Positions 27,455-37,128 of a stretch of DNA of 64,000 bases are shown here, in pieces; position 1 is the stretch's first letter, and each line of letters starts with the position of its first letter. The stretch covers positions 1 to 64,000 of the forward strand of contig JASBYJ010000005.1 in assembly GCA_029984035.1 (NCBI GenBank). The letters run 5' to 3'. The notes beneath the pieces are model-generated. The model was not told the origin of the DNA. It did not search any database and saw nothing but the letters and a program-made list of their open reading frames with translations. The position numbers and the translations under genes were made by a program. Source of the DNA: Conchiformibius sp. (GTDB taxonomy: Bacteria > Pseudomonadota > Gammaproteobacteria > Burkholderiales > Neisseriaceae).

Positions 27455-28051
27455 TCAACGCGTCAAACGCGCCTGCGCCCTTTTGGCTGCCGCCGTATTC
27501 GGATAACGGCGTATCAAAGTCTGCCAAGTATTTTTAGCTATATCGCGTTGTTGGATTTGCCATTGGCAATCGCCGGTCAGATAAAGCGCATCAGGCACTA
27601 CGGCAGCGGCAGCAAAACGGCTTGACGTATGCATGCCGATACGGATAACCGATTGGCAATCGCCTAAATAATAATGGCTTTTTTGCAGCAGCAGCAAAGC
27701 GTCCAATTCTTCTTTGCTGCCGCTTCCGCCCGTATCCGTACCGTTTAAAGTGTACGCTGCCGCCTGAAAGTCGTTGCGTGCAAACTGTTCCGCCGCTTGC
27801 TGCAATACGGTTTTATTATCCGCACTGCCGGAGCGTTGCAGAACAGACAGCGATTGCTCCAAATCGATAATTCGTTGTTGCAGCAAACGGTTTTGCTTTT
27901 CCAATCCGATGATTTGTACGTTCAGTTGCGCGACTTGCTCCGACAAGTCCTGCTCCGGATAAGGTAGAGGTTTCGCTCCCGCATTGCCTGCCTGAACATG
28001 GATAGAAGCGCATAAGGCGAATACCAAAGCAGTTTTTCTCAACAACATCAT
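27455..28051 (-). CDS. Periplasmic CpoB/YbgF-like coiled-coil and TPR protein
   Basis: 198 residues. A signal peptide (LLRKTALVFALCASIHVQA) is followed by a coiled coil (EQVAQLNVQIIGLEKQNRLLQQRI), a linker, then two to three TPR-like units ending in RRYPNTAAAKRAQARL. That order, signal, coiled coil and TPR, is that of CpoB/YbgF, which coordinates Tol-Pal and peptidoglycan synthesis. No tol or pal gene is near, so this is a family resemblance. It follows the methyltransferase gene by eight bases on the same strand. Confidence 0.75.
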   Translation of the reverse strand: MMLLRKTALVFALCASIHVQAGNAGAKPLPYPEQDLSEQVAQLNVQIIGLEKQNRLLQQRIIDLEQSLSVLQRSGSADNKTVLQQAAEQFARNDFQAAAYTLNGTDTGGSGSKEELDALLLLQKSHYYLGDCQSVIRIGMHTSSRFAAAAVVPDALYLTGDCQWQIQQRDIAKNTWQTLIRRYPNTAAAKRAQARLTR

Positions 28052-28059
28052 TGCATCCG

Positions 28060-28722
28060 TTATTTTTTCATTAACAAAGTCAAACCGTCCCCTACGGGCA
28101 AAGTGAGCGGAATAATACGCGCATCGTGCGGCAGTGCGGCATTGAACGCCTGCAAAATACCTACCGCTTCAGGCGCGTTATCCGCCCTTTCTTGCGCTAC
28201 TCTGCCGCCAAGCAACACATTATCCACCGCGATAATTCCACCGCTGCGGACCAATTTCAGGCAGCGTTCGTAATAATGCGGCGTAGGCGGTTTGTCGGCA
28301 TCGATTAAGGCGATATCATAGCTGCGGTTTTGCGCGATTAAATCGTTCAAGCTTAGCAATGCAGGCTGCAACAATAATTCCATTTTGTGCGCCACGCCTG
28401 CTTTTTGCCAATTTTGACGGGCAATATCGGTAAAACTCACATTGATATCGCAACACGTGATGCGTGCCTGTTCGGGCATGGCCAATGCCATGGCCGTGCT
28501 GCTGTAGCCGGTAAACACGCCGATTTCCAGATAACTTTGCGCGCCTGTCAGCCGCGCCAGCCACGTCATCACCGCCGCCTGCTCGGGCGCAATCGCCATT
28601 TTGCCCAAACGGTGCGCCGCAGTTTCCGTGCGGATACGTTGCAATTCGGGATGTTCGGGCGTGCCGATAGAGCGCAGATATTCGCTCAAATGGTTGTTAA
28701 ACAGATAATTTTGAACAGTCAT
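28060..28722 (-). CDS. Class I SAM-dependent O-methyltransferase (COMT-like)
   Basis: 220 residues. The SAM fold shows YLEIGVFTGYSSTAMALAMP (motif I, about residue 65), CCDIN (acidic ribose ligand) and DIALIDADKPPTPHYYERCLKLV, followed by GGIIAVDNVLLGGRV, all typical of the metal-dependent COMT/CCoAOMT family. Bacterial members methylate catechol-like or unknown small hydroxyl compounds. The substrate cannot be inferred here. Likely cotranscribed with the CpoB-like gene. Confidence 0.88.
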   Translation of the reverse strand: MTVQNYLFNNHLSEYLRSIGTPEHPELQRIRTETAAHRLGKMAIAPEQAAVMTWLARLTGAQSYLEIGVFTGYSSTAMALAMPEQARITCCDINVSFTDIARQNWQKAGVAHKMELLLQPALLSLNDLIAQNRSYDIALIDADKPPTPHYYERCLKLVRSGGIIAVDNVLLGGRVAQERADNAPEAVGILQAFNAALPHDARIIPLTLPVGDGLTLLMKK

Positions 28723-28727
28723 TTCAA

Positions 28728-28763
28728 TAAAAATGCTGCCTGAACGCTTTCAGGCAGCCTGTT
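28728..28763 (-). terminator. Paired uptake-sequence terminator after the DUF3460 gene
   Basis: GCTGCCTGAACG and CTTTCAGGCAGC arms with few unpaired bases. On the minus strand the hairpin is followed by ATTTTTATTG. Confidence 0.7.
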
Positions 28764-28774
28764 TCCATCAATTT

Positions 28775-28960
28775 TTAGTCGGGTTGGTAAGCGTAAGGCT
28801 TTTTAGCCACTTCTGACGCGGCAAAACCTTCCTGCTCTTCGGAATTGAGTTCGACATCCCACAACAATGCCCGGTTTTCCAACCTTTTCTCGGCTTCTTG
28901 AGGATTTTTCTCCAAATAGTCGTTCAAAAATCGGGTGGTGTCGGATTGATAATTGTACAT
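28775..28960 (-). CDS. DUF3460 family small protein
   Basis: 61 residues: MYNYQSDTTRFLNDYLEKN, a middle KRLENRALLWDVELN, and a tail ending AKKPYAYQPD. This is the usual short form of DUF3460, a betaproteobacterial family of unknown function. A longer frame exists upstream, but the ATG at 28960 has AAGGAA six bases before it and gives the family start. It faces away from ppk1. Confidence 0.85.
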   Translation of the reverse strand: MYNYQSDTTRFLNDYLEKNPQEAEKRLENRALLWDVELNSEEQEGFAASEVAKKPYAYQPD

Positions 28961-29138
28961 AGCGGTTCCTTTGCATACCAATCTCGCGATTATATAGCAC
29001 TCGGGCTGCCTGAAACAGCTTTCGGGCAGCCTTTTTGTCCGCACGGCAATCTCATCGCTCTTACCGCAGCCTTTCAGGCAGCCTGAAGCGGTTTGTCGTA
29101 TAATCAAAGCATTCCCCATGCTTCGCAGGAGACACGTT

Positions 29139-31196
29139 ATGCCGCAGTCCAACCGTATCCTTTGTCGCGAACTGAGCCTTTTGGCTTTCAACCGCCGCGT
29201 GATGGCGCAAGCTCAGGACGAACGTATTCCCCTGTTGGAAAGATTGCGTTTTTTGTGTATCGTTTCTTCCAATTTGGACGAATTTTTTGAAGTGCGCATG
29301 GCCTATTTACGCCGCGAATTGCACGCACGTCCGGATTTTATCTTCGACAGCGGACTCACGCCCGCCGAAACCATCGCCAATCTGAACATCGAAGCACACC
29401 GCCTGATTGACGAACAATACGACTTGTTCAATCAAGTTTTGCTGCCTGAACTGGAAAAACACAATATCCATTTCTACCGCCGCAACGATTGGACTTCCGA
29501 ACAACGCGCTTGGATTGAAGATTATTTCAACCGCGAGCTGCTGCCGATTCTCACGCCTATCGGTTTGGACGTTTCCCATCCTTTTCCGCGCTTATTGAAC
29601 AAATCGCTCAACTTCATGGTGGAACTCGAAGGCACGGATGCTTTCGGACGCGAATCGGGCATGGCTGTCGTGCAGGCACCGCGTATTTTGCCGCGTATTG
29701 TGAAGCTGCCTGAAAACTTAAGCGGCGGCGGCGACGGTTTCGTATTTTTGTCTTCGATTTTGCACGATTATGTGTACAAACTGTTTCGGGGCATGAAAGT
29801 CAAAGGCTGCTACCAATTCCGCCTTACCCGCGACAGCGCCTTAATGGTCGATGAAGACGACCTGCACAATCTGCGCCAGGCCGTACAAAACGAATTGCGC
29901 GGGCGCGAATACGGCGACGGCGTGCGCTTGGAAGTGGCCGACAATTGCCCCGAACACATCACCGAATTCCTGTTGCAGGAATTCCGTTTGGGTACAGACG
30001 AGCTGTATCAGGTCAACGGGCCTGTCAATCTCGTACGGCTGATGCAGGTACCCGATATGATAGACCGTCCTGAATTGAAATTCGCACCTTATCAGCCCAA
30101 ACTCTCGATTCGTTCCGATAAAAACGCTTCGTTTTTGGACGAAATCGCCGCCGGCGATGTGTTGCTGCATCACCCTTATCAATCGTTCGAACCCGTTATC
30201 CGCTTTATCGGCGATGCCGCGCAAGACCCTGATGTGGTTGCCGTCAAAATGACGATTTACCGCACCGGCAGCAACTCCGAATTGGTCAAAGCACTCATGG
30301 CGGCGGCAAGAGCCGGCAAACAGGTTACGGTTGTAGTCGAGCTGATGGCGCGGTTTGACGAAGCCAATAATGTCCATTGGGCGGTGCAACTGGAAGAAGC
30401 CGGCGCACACGTGGTATACGGCGTGTACGGTTACAAAGTCCACGCCAAAATGGCATTGGTCATCCGCCGCGAACAAGGCTGCCTGAAAGCCTACGCCCAC
30501 TTGGGAACAGGCAATTACCACCAAGGCACATCCAAAATCTATACCGATTTCGGCCTGCTGACCGCAGACCCCGTCATCACCAAAGACGTGAACACCCTGT
30601 TTATGGAAATCACAGGCTTGGGGCAGGCCACCAAGCTCAAAAAACTCTACCAAAGCCCGTTCACCTTAAGCAAAATGATTATGGCGCACATCGAGCGCGA
30701 AACCGCCCACGCCCAAGCCGGACGTTCTGCCAAAATCATTGCCAAAATGAATTCCCTGATTGAACCGCAAGTAATTGAAGCGCTCTACCGTGCCAGTGCG
30801 GCAGGCGTGCAGATTGATTTGATTGTGCGCGGTATGTGCGCCTTGCGTCCGCAGGTGAAAGGACTTTCCGACAATATCCGCGTCCGCTCCATTATCGGAC
30901 GCCTCTTGGAACACGCACGGATTTTCTATTTCTACAACGACGGCGCGGAAGACGTCTATATTTCCAGCGCAGACTGGATGGGGCGCAACTTTTTCAGCCG
31001 CATCGAAACCTGTACCCCGATAGAAAACCCCGAACTGAAAAAACGCGTTATCCGCGAAGGCTTGAGCTTGGCACTGCAAGACAACCTGAAAGCCTGGCAA
31101 ATGCAGGGAGACGGCAGCTACCGCCGCATCACGCCCGCCGAAGGCGAACCGCTGCTGGGCCTGCAGGAAAGCCTGCAAGCCTATTACGCAGAATAG
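29139..31196 (+). CDS. ppk1: Polyphosphate kinase 1
   Basis: 685 residues. It makes inorganic polyphosphate from ATP at the membrane. The N-terminal domain starts LCRELSLLAFNRRVM and contains FLCIVSSNLDEFFEVRMA. The active histidine lies in GYKVHAKMALVIRRE, with AHLGTGNYHQGTSKIYTDFGLLT after it and AQDPDVVAVKMTIYR before. The ATG at 29139 has AGGAGA upstream; the frame opens seven codons earlier. ppx is not adjacent. Confidence 0.96.
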   Translation: MPQSNRILCRELSLLAFNRRVMAQAQDERIPLLERLRFLCIVSSNLDEFFEVRMAYLRRELHARPDFIFDSGLTPAETIANLNIEAHRLIDEQYDLFNQVLLPELEKHNIHFYRRNDWTSEQRAWIEDYFNRELLPILTPIGLDVSHPFPRLLNKSLNFMVELEGTDAFGRESGMAVVQAPRILPRIVKLPENLSGGGDGFVFLSSILHDYVYKLFRGMKVKGCYQFRLTRDSALMVDEDDLHNLRQAVQNELRGREYGDGVRLEVADNCPEHITEFLLQEFRLGTDELYQVNGPVNLVRLMQVPDMIDRPELKFAPYQPKLSIRSDKNASFLDEIAAGDVLLHHPYQSFEPVIRFIGDAAQDPDVVAVKMTIYRTGSNSELVKALMAAARAGKQVTVVVELMARFDEANNVHWAVQLEEAGAHVVYGVYGYKVHAKMALVIRREQGCLKAYAHLGTGNYHQGTSKIYTDFGLLTADPVITKDVNTLFMEITGLGQATKLKKLYQSPFTLSKMIMAHIERETAHAQAGRSAKIIAKMNSLIEPQVIEALYRASAAGVQIDLIVRGMCALRPQVKGLSDNIRVRSIIGRLLEHARIFYFYNDGAEDVYISSADWMGRNFFSRIETCTPIENPELKKRVIREGLSLALQDNLKAWQMQGDGSYRRITPAEGEPLLGLQESLQAYYAE

Positions 31197-31367
31197 GCCT
31201 GCGCCTTACAAACGCTTCGGGCAAATACTGAAGGCTGCCATACGGATTTCCATTTCACCGATTGTTCGGAGCATTACAATGTTTTCAGGCTGCCTGAAAT
31301 CCGACAGCAGACAGAGCGGCCTGAAAACTTCCCCATTCCAAACCTTTCACACACAGGACGATACCCC

Positions 31368-31919
31368 ATGACGACCGACAGTTTGGAGCTGCTCACCACG
31401 CGCCGCTCGACCAAAAACCTGACCGCCCCAGCACCCGACGAATTGCAGTTGGACACGATTTTGCAGGCGGCAGGACAAGTACCCGACCACGGCGATTTGC
31501 GGCCTTGGCGTTTTGTCGTTATCAAAAGCGAAGCAGGGATGGCGCGTTTCAGGCAGCTGCTCAAAGACAGTGTCGAACATTTCAATTTCGGCGAAGAGGC
31601 CATGCAAAAAGCCGAACGTGTCGGCAATATGGCGCCTCTGGTACTGGCCGCCGTTGCCAAGCCCCAAGCGGGCAAACCCGAATGGGAACAGCATTTGAGC
31701 GCAGGCTGCGCCGTGTATGCCGCCCAACTTGCCGCCAAAGCGCAAGGGTTTGATAACGTATGGATTACAGGTATGTGGGTTAATTCGCCGCTGCTGCGCG
31801 AAGCCTTTGCCTGCACCGAAAAAGAAAAAATCATCGCCTTATTGATGATAGGTACCGCCACTTGCCACGAAGACGCTCCGAAAAACACCGACACCGCCGA
31901 ATTCACCACTTATTGGTAA
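31368..31919 (+). CDS. Nitroreductase family flavoprotein (YdjA-like)
   Basis: 183 residues. FMN-binding features are LLTTRRSTKNLTAP at the N-terminus and VPDHGDLRPWRFVVIK, as in YdjA, the smallest members of the family. These are dimeric FMN enzymes reducing nitro- or quinone compounds with NAD(P)H; the physiological substrate is unknown. It lies seven bases before comEC and is probably cotranscribed. An uptake sequence pair lies in the upstream gap at 31286-31300. Confidence 0.88.
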   Translation: MTTDSLELLTTRRSTKNLTAPAPDELQLDTILQAAGQVPDHGDLRPWRFVVIKSEAGMARFRQLLKDSVEHFNFGEEAMQKAERVGNMAPLVLAAVAKPQAGKPEWEQHLSAGCAVYAAQLAAKAQGFDNVWITGMWVNSPLLREAFACTEKEKIIALLMIGTATCHEDAPKNTDTAEFTTYW

Positions 31920-31925
31920 CACGCC

Positions 31926-34292
31926 ATGCCGCCGTTGATTTTCCTGACAAGCGCCTTTTGCACAGGCGTTTTGCTGACTTTCACGCTGCCTGAAAACGGC
32001 AACGGATATGTTTGGACGTGTCTGGCGGCAACGGCATTGGCGGCGGCAGCCTGCTTCATCGCACGCAAGCAGGCGTTTTTTCAGGCAGCCTTATGGCTGC
32101 TTGTGCTGTTTTTAGGCACGGGCTACGGCATAACACGGGTATCCCATGCCTTATCGAAGCAATGGCAAGCGGAACTCCACCCCCAAAGCATCGACCTTAC
32201 TCTCAATGTTATCGGGCTGCCTGAACGCGGCGACAAAGGGCAATTGCGCTTTATCGGCGATGTCCGCACCACAACGGGCGAACGCTACCGCATCTTGTTT
32301 CAAGACTATAGCGGACAAATGCGCCATACCGGTGAAAATTGGCAGGTACGCGCCAAAATACGCGCAGCAGTCGGCAGCCGCAATCCTGCGGGATTCGACC
32401 GCGAAGCATGGGCGCTTGCCAACGGCATAGACGGCATCGCTTCCATCAACCGGGCAGGCAACAGGCTGCCTGAGAGTCCGTGGTGGCATCATCCGTTCGA
32501 CCGCGTGCGTGCGCGCATTTCCCAACGCTGGCAAGCCGCTGCCGAACGCTATCCGAACGGCAGCGGCTTAATGCAGGCTTTGGCGGTAGGCAACCGCAGC
32601 GGCTTGAGCCGCGACACTTGGGCAGCGATGCGGCCTTTGGGTATCAATCATTTGGTCAGCATTTCGGGGCTGCATATCGGTATGACGGCATTATTGGCGG
32701 CATGGCTGATGAAACGGCTGCTGACAGCTTATGCCTTTGCCGTTACCCGATTGAAAAAAACGTTCAGGCAGCCTGAAAAGGATTTGCGCTTCATCCGACT
32801 TTTGCACGCGTTTCCCGAAATACCGCCGCGCCCGCGGCTTTGGTATTTAAGCGCAGGCGCGGTGTGCGCCGCCTTATACAGCGGTTTGGCAGGCTTTGAA
32901 ATTCCGACCGTACGCAGCTTGTTGATGCTTACCGTGTTCGCCTACGGCTGGTATCGGCGCGGTAATGTCAGCGCATGGCAGACATGGTGGCTGGCCTTGG
33001 CTGCCGTTTTACTTTATCAGCCCGCCGCTGCTTTAGCAGCCGGTTTTTGGCTGTCGTTCGGCATCGTGGCGGCTTTATTATGGATATTCGCTTGGCGCAC
33101 TCCTGCACGCCGAAACACGTGCTTGGAACTTTTCAGGCAGGCTCTGCGCGGCCAGTGGGCGGCATTTGTACTCGGCAGCATCGCCACCGCCGTGCTGTTC
33201 GGCTTGATACCCGTATTCAGCCCTTTGGCAAACGCAGCGGCCATTCCGTTTTTTTCTTGGCTGCTCGTGCCTGTGGCCCTGCTGACTTCGTTGCTGCCTT
33301 TTGACGCTCTTTATCTCGGCGCCGCGTGGCTGGGCGAGCACACGGTATCCGCGCTGCATTATTGGGGAAACCTGCTGCCTGAACACCCTATGCCGCAAAC
33401 ACCGTTGCCCATGTTGATTGCCGTAGTTGCCGCCGCACTTTTGCTGTTACTGCCCCGCGGCCTGCAACTCAAGCCATTATGCTGCTGCATTCTCGCCGCA
33501 TGGCTGCTCTACCGTCCAGCTTCGGTGGCCGAACCTTTGAAAGCAACCGTTTGGGATGTGGGACAAGGCTTGTCGGTATTGCTGCAAACCCCGCGCTACA
33601 ATCTTCTGTTCGATACCGGAACAGCTGCGGCCGAAACCGGATTGCTGCCCAATCTCCGCGCCATAGGCGTACGCCGTTTGGACGACTTGATACTTTCCCA
33701 TCACGATAACGACCATGACGGCGGCTTTTCCGCCCTGCAAAAATCCATTCCAATCCGACGCATTTGGTCCGGGCAGCCCGAATTCCATCCCCAATCGCAA
33801 CATTGCCTGGAAGGCATACGGTGGACGGTCGACAACGTCATATTCGAATTGCTCACGCCTAGTCCCAACGCCGACAGCGACAACGAAAAAAGCTGCGTAT
33901 TACGTATTGTTTCAGGCAGCCAAGCCATACTGATAACAGGCGATTTGGGTATGGCAGGCGAAGCAAAACTCATCGAACGCCACGGCGGCGCACTGTTCAG
34001 CCAAATCCTGATACTCGGACACCACGGCAGCAAATATTCCAACCACAGCCGCTTTATCCATACCGTTGACCCGCAACTGGCCATCGCCAGCAGCGGTTTT
34101 GCCAACCCGTTCAAACACCCGCATCCGCACGTCCAAAACATCCTGAACGCACACAGGGTGCAACTGATGCGCACCGACACACAAGGCGCACTCATTATCC
34201 GCTTTAACCATGACAGCTTTCAGGCAGCCCCTGCCGTCAGCCGCAAACGCTGGTGGCAGAAAAAACCCTTTACCCTGCTGCCTGAAAACTAA
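31926..34292 (+). CDS. comEC: ComEC/Rec2 DNA uptake channel (ComA of Neisseria)
   Basis: 788 residues. It conducts single-stranded DNA through the inner membrane during transformation. N-terminal helices and an OB-like DUF4131 region come first, then the Competence domain (RPLGINHLVSISGLHIGMTALLA, about residue 240) with multiple helices. The C-terminal metallo-beta-lactamase-like domain has LSHHDNDHDGGF and GDLGMAGE. The gene contains an unusual number of uptake-sequence words (for example at 31987, 32082, 32463, 32765, 33379, 34223 and 34278). smpB follows after a short gap. Confidence 0.95.
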   Translation: MPPLIFLTSAFCTGVLLTFTLPENGNGYVWTCLAATALAAAACFIARKQAFFQAALWLLVLFLGTGYGITRVSHALSKQWQAELHPQSIDLTLNVIGLPERGDKGQLRFIGDVRTTTGERYRILFQDYSGQMRHTGENWQVRAKIRAAVGSRNPAGFDREAWALANGIDGIASINRAGNRLPESPWWHHPFDRVRARISQRWQAAAERYPNGSGLMQALAVGNRSGLSRDTWAAMRPLGINHLVSISGLHIGMTALLAAWLMKRLLTAYAFAVTRLKKTFRQPEKDLRFIRLLHAFPEIPPRPRLWYLSAGAVCAALYSGLAGFEIPTVRSLLMLTVFAYGWYRRGNVSAWQTWWLALAAVLLYQPAAALAAGFWLSFGIVAALLWIFAWRTPARRNTCLELFRQALRGQWAAFVLGSIATAVLFGLIPVFSPLANAAAIPFFSWLLVPVALLTSLLPFDALYLGAAWLGEHTVSALHYWGNLLPEHPMPQTPLPMLIAVVAAALLLLLPRGLQLKPLCCCILAAWLLYRPASVAEPLKATVWDVGQGLSVLLQTPRYNLLFDTGTAAAETGLLPNLRAIGVRRLDDLILSHHDNDHDGGFSALQKSIPIRRIWSGQPEFHPQSQHCLEGIRWTVDNVIFELLTPSPNADSDNEKSCVLRIVSGSQAILITGDLGMAGEAKLIERHGGALFSQILILGHHGSKYSNHSRFIHTVDPQLAIASSGFANPFKHPHPHVQNILNAHRVQLMRTDTQGALIIRFNHDSFQAAPAVSRKRWWQKKPFTLLPEN

Positions 34293-34342
34293 GCCGTTAT
34301 TTTCTGTTAGAATACCGCCGTTTCACACACGGACGGCACACC

Positions 34343-34786
34343 ATGAGCATCACCAATAACCGCAAAGCATTCCACGACTACTATATCGAAGAACAGATTC
34401 AGGCAGGCTTGGTATTGGAAGGCTGGGAAGTCAAAGCCATACGCGCAGGCAGAGTGCAGCTCAAAGAAAGCTACATCCACTGGAAACGCGGCGCATTCTA
34501 TTTGGTTGGCTGCCACATCACCGCACTGCCCACAGCCTCCACCCACATCAAACCCGACCCCGTACGCCAACGCAAACTCCTGCTCAACCAAAGGGAAATC
34601 AACAAACTCATCGGCAAAACCGAACGCGCAGGCTACACCATCGTCCCCCTGAATATGCACTACCACAAAGGCAGAATCAAAGCCGAAATCGGTTTGGCAA
34701 AAGGCAAAAAACAACACGACAAACGCGAATCCGCCAAAGAAGCCGACTGGAAGCGCGAAAAACAACGCCTGATGAAAAACAGATAA
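34343..34786 (+). CDS. smpB: SmpB, tmRNA-binding protein of trans-translation
   Basis: 147 residues, full length. NRKAFHDYYIEEQIQAGLVLEGWEVKAIRAG and the RVQLKESY strand form the OB core that binds the tRNA-like end of tmRNA. The basic tail (AKGKKQHDKRESAKEADWKREKQR... with further Arg/Lys) enters the ribosome. It starts 50 bases after comEC and is followed nine bases later by folK. The tmRNA gene is not in this window. Confidence 0.96.
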   Translation: MSITNNRKAFHDYYIEEQIQAGLVLEGWEVKAIRAGRVQLKESYIHWKRGAFYLVGCHITALPTASTHIKPDPVRQRKLLLNQREINKLIGKTERAGYTIVPLNMHYHKGRIKAEIGLAKGKKQHDKRESAKEADWKREKQRLMKNR

Positions 34787-34794
34787 GGAGCACC

Positions 34795-35271
34795 ATGCAC
34801 ACAGCCGTTATTGCCTTCGGCAGCAATCTCAACCATCCCGAAGAACAAATCAAACAGGCGGCACAAGCGGTAGCGAGGCTGCCTGAAATCCATTCCTTCA
34901 CACTGTCGCCGCTCTACCGCACCGCACCCGTAGGCTATCTCGAACAAGACGATTTCATCAACGCCGTAGCCCTGATAGAAACCGATTACACCGCTTCGGA
35001 ACTGCTGTATCAACTGCAAAACATCGAACAACAATTCGGACGGCAACGCAGCTTCCGTAACGCTCCCCGTACTTTGGATTTGGACATTATCGATTACGCG
35101 TGCAGCCGCTACGACACACCGGAACTCCAACTTCCCCACCCTCGCGCACACGAGCGCGGTTTTGTCGTGCATCCCTTAGCGCAAATTGCACCGCACTATC
35201 CCATCGGACAACACGGCACAGCCTCCGAACTGGCAGAAAAAATCGGTACAGACGGCATCACCTTGCTTTAA
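34795..35271 (+). CDS. folK: HPPK, 6-hydroxymethyl-7,8-dihydropterin pyrophosphokinase
   Basis: 158 residues. It transfers pyrophosphate from ATP to the pterin in folate synthesis. Motifs: IAFGSNLNHPEEQI at the start, LYRTAPVGYLEQDDFINAV, and RNAPRTLDLDIIDY with the two metal-binding Asp. It starts nine bases after smpB with AAGGAGCACC as ribosome site and ends at a paired uptake-sequence terminator. Confidence 0.95.
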   Translation: MHTAVIAFGSNLNHPEEQIKQAAQAVARLPEIHSFTLSPLYRTAPVGYLEQDDFINAVALIETDYTASELLYQLQNIEQQFGRQRSFRNAPRTLDLDIIDYACSRYDTPELQLPHPRAHERGFVVHPLAQIAPHYPIGQHGTASELAEKIGTDGITLL

Positions 35272-35286
35272 CCCGCAAAATACAGC

Positions 35287-35320
35287 AAAGGCTGCCTGAA
35301 AAGTTTCAGGCAGCCTTTTG
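35287..35320 (+). terminator. Paired uptake-sequence terminator after folK
   Basis: AAGGCTGCCTGAAAA and TTTCAGGCAGCCTT hairpin followed by TTG, 15 bases past the folK stop. Confidence 0.8.
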
Positions 35321-35368
35321 ATGCTATATAATCCAGCCGTTTTTTTTGAAATGTAAATCATAATAACA

Positions 35369-35830
35369 ATGCATACGGTTTTCCTTGACGATGAAGATGC
35401 TACGCTCCGTTTTGGCGTATCATGGGCGAATTGTCTCAACAGTCCCCTTGTCATCTACCTGAACGGCACGCTAGGCGCAGGTAAAACCACTTTCGTACGC
35501 GGATTATTGCGCGGGTTGGGCTATCAAGGCGCAGTCAAAAGCCCGACTTATGCGGTAGTGGAAAGCTATGCGTTTGCATCGTTTGAACTGCACCATTTCG
35601 ATTTATATAGATTTGCTTCTCCCGAAGAATGGGACGAAACCGGTTTGAGCGAATTGTTTACCGAAAAAACAATCTGTTTGATTGAATGGCCCCAACAAGG
35701 CGGTGATTATGTACCTGCTGCCGACATCCACTTGGACTTCAGCTCAGAAAACGGAACACGCCGATGCACTATCCGCGCAGTCAGTTCTGCCGGCGGACAG
35801 GCCCTCGCATCATGGAGTACACAACTTTGA
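35369..35830 (+). CDS. tsaE: TsaE, ATPase of the tRNA t6A modification complex
   Basis: 153 residues. P-loop GTLGAGKTTFVRGLL near residue 37, KSPTYAVVESY, and HFDLYRFASPEEWDETGLSE are those of TsaE, which works with TsaB and TsaD to place threonylcarbamoyl on adenine 37 of tRNA. Its last 19 bases overlap the start chosen for amiC, so the two are coupled, a pairing common in proteobacteria. Confidence 0.95.
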   Translation: MHTVFLDDEDATLRFGVSWANCLNSPLVIYLNGTLGAGKTTFVRGLLRGLGYQGAVKSPTYAVVESYAFASFELHHFDLYRFASPEEWDETGLSELFTEKTICLIEWPQQGGDYVPAADIHLDFSSENGTRRCTIRAVSSAGGQALASWSTQL

Positions 35831-37050
35831 ACCGCCGTGCATTACTTCTCTCGCTAGGCGCATTAGGTGCAACCGCCCTGCCTGCTTTGGCCAGTTCCTT
35901 GCGCATTTTGTCTGCCGAGGTCATTGCGACATCCGGCGGTACGCAGATATTCTTGGAATTCAACCACCGCGTTACTTACCGCTCATTCCTTTTGGCCGCC
36001 CCCAACCGATTGGTTTTAGACGTTAAAAATATTCCCATTGAACATATCTCGGCTGTTTTGGCGGGTAAACAGGGCAAAAACAATCCCTTTATCAGCAATA
36101 TCCGCTTCGGTATCAAAGATGCGCAAACCGTGCGCATTGTGTTTGATTTGAAACAAGCCCTACCCGTGCGGGTATCGATGCTGGAACCAAGCGGCGGAAA
36201 AAACTACCGCATCAATATCAGCATACCCGCCAATCCGAAAACAACGCAAACCGCTCCCGTTCAGGCAGCCAAACATAGCTCACAGCCCGCTTCTTCAAAA
36301 CCGACTTCCCCCTCCAAAGAGAAACAAAACGAAAAACCCGCACATGGCAGAAACATAGGTAAAAAGCGAAAACCCGTTGTCGTACTCGACCCCGGACACG
36401 GGGGCAGAGATCCCGGCGCAAGCACGGAATACGGGTTGAAAGAAAAAGACATCGTTTTGTCTACCGCCTTAGAAACCAAAAAATATTTGGAAGCGGCCGG
36501 CTGTACGGTACATTTGACACGCAGCAACGATGTTTTGGTGTCACTGGTTAAAAGACGCAGAATCGCACGCAGCGTTGGCGCGGATTTATTTATTTCCATC
36601 CATGCCGATACCGCAAACAGCCCTACCGTACGCGGCAGCGATGTATATATCTGGGGCGAAGCCAACAGTGAACATGTACGCAAATTGGTACAAACGGAGA
36701 ATAAAGCAGATTTGGTAGACGGACTGTCAGATATCGGTAATGAAGAATTGGATACTATTCTTTCCGATATGATGCAGATACAAACTACCAACGACAGCAG
36801 ACGGCTGGGTAATCTGATACTCAACAGTTTAGGCCAGAGGTTCAAGCTGCACAATCGTCAAGTATCCCAAGCCAACTTTGCCGTATTACGCTCTCTGGAT
36901 ATTCCTTCGGTATTAATAGAGTTAGGTTTTTTAACCAATAAAGAAGACATCAAATTATTGAGCAATGCACAATCACGCAAACAAATGAGTAGTGCCATTG
37001 CCAACGGCGTACGCCGTTATCTTGCCAATATGATACCCTCTATACGGTAA
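35812..37050 (+). CDS. amiC: AmiC, N-acetylmuramoyl-L-alanine amidase
   Basis: 412 residues. A twin-arginine-type signal (NRRALLLSLGALGATALPALA, Arg at 8-9) is followed by an AMIN domain (SLRILSAEVIATSGGTQIFLEF), a Pro/Ser/Lys linker near 150-180 and the Amidase_3 catalytic domain: VVLDPGHGGRDPGAST, LKEKDIVLSTALE, FISIHADTA and VLIELGFLTN. It splits cell-wall peptide from glycan at division. Start choice is uncertain: ATG at 35812 or a TTG a few codons later. Confidence 0.92.
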   Translation: MEYTTLNRRALLLSLGALGATALPALASSLRILSAEVIATSGGTQIFLEFNHRVTYRSFLLAAPNRLVLDVKNIPIEHISAVLAGKQGKNNPFISNIRFGIKDAQTVRIVFDLKQALPVRVSMLEPSGGKNYRINISIPANPKTTQTAPVQAAKHSSQPASSKPTSPSKEKQNEKPAHGRNIGKKRKPVVVLDPGHGGRDPGASTEYGLKEKDIVLSTALETKKYLEAAGCTVHLTRSNDVLVSLVKRRRIARSVGADLFISIHADTANSPTVRGSDVYIWGEANSEHVRKLVQTENKADLVDGLSDIGNEELDTILSDMMQIQTTNDSRRLGNLILNSLGQRFKLHNRQVSQANFAVLRSLDIPSVLIELGFLTNKEDIKLLSNAQSRKQMSSAIANGVRRYLANMIPSIR

Positions 37051-37090
37051 TGTCTAATGTATGCACATGAGAATACACGGTATTACACGC

Positions 37091-37123
37091 AAAAAAACCG
37101 CCTGAAAATCAGGCGGTTTTTTT
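37091..37123. terminator. Bidirectional terminator between amiC and tRNA-Leu
   Basis: AAAAAACCGCCTGA, AAA loop, TCAGGCGGTTTTTTT. The stem has A runs and T runs on both sides, so it can end amiC rightward and the secG/tRNA transcript leftward. Confidence 0.85.
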
Positions 37124-37128
37124 GGATT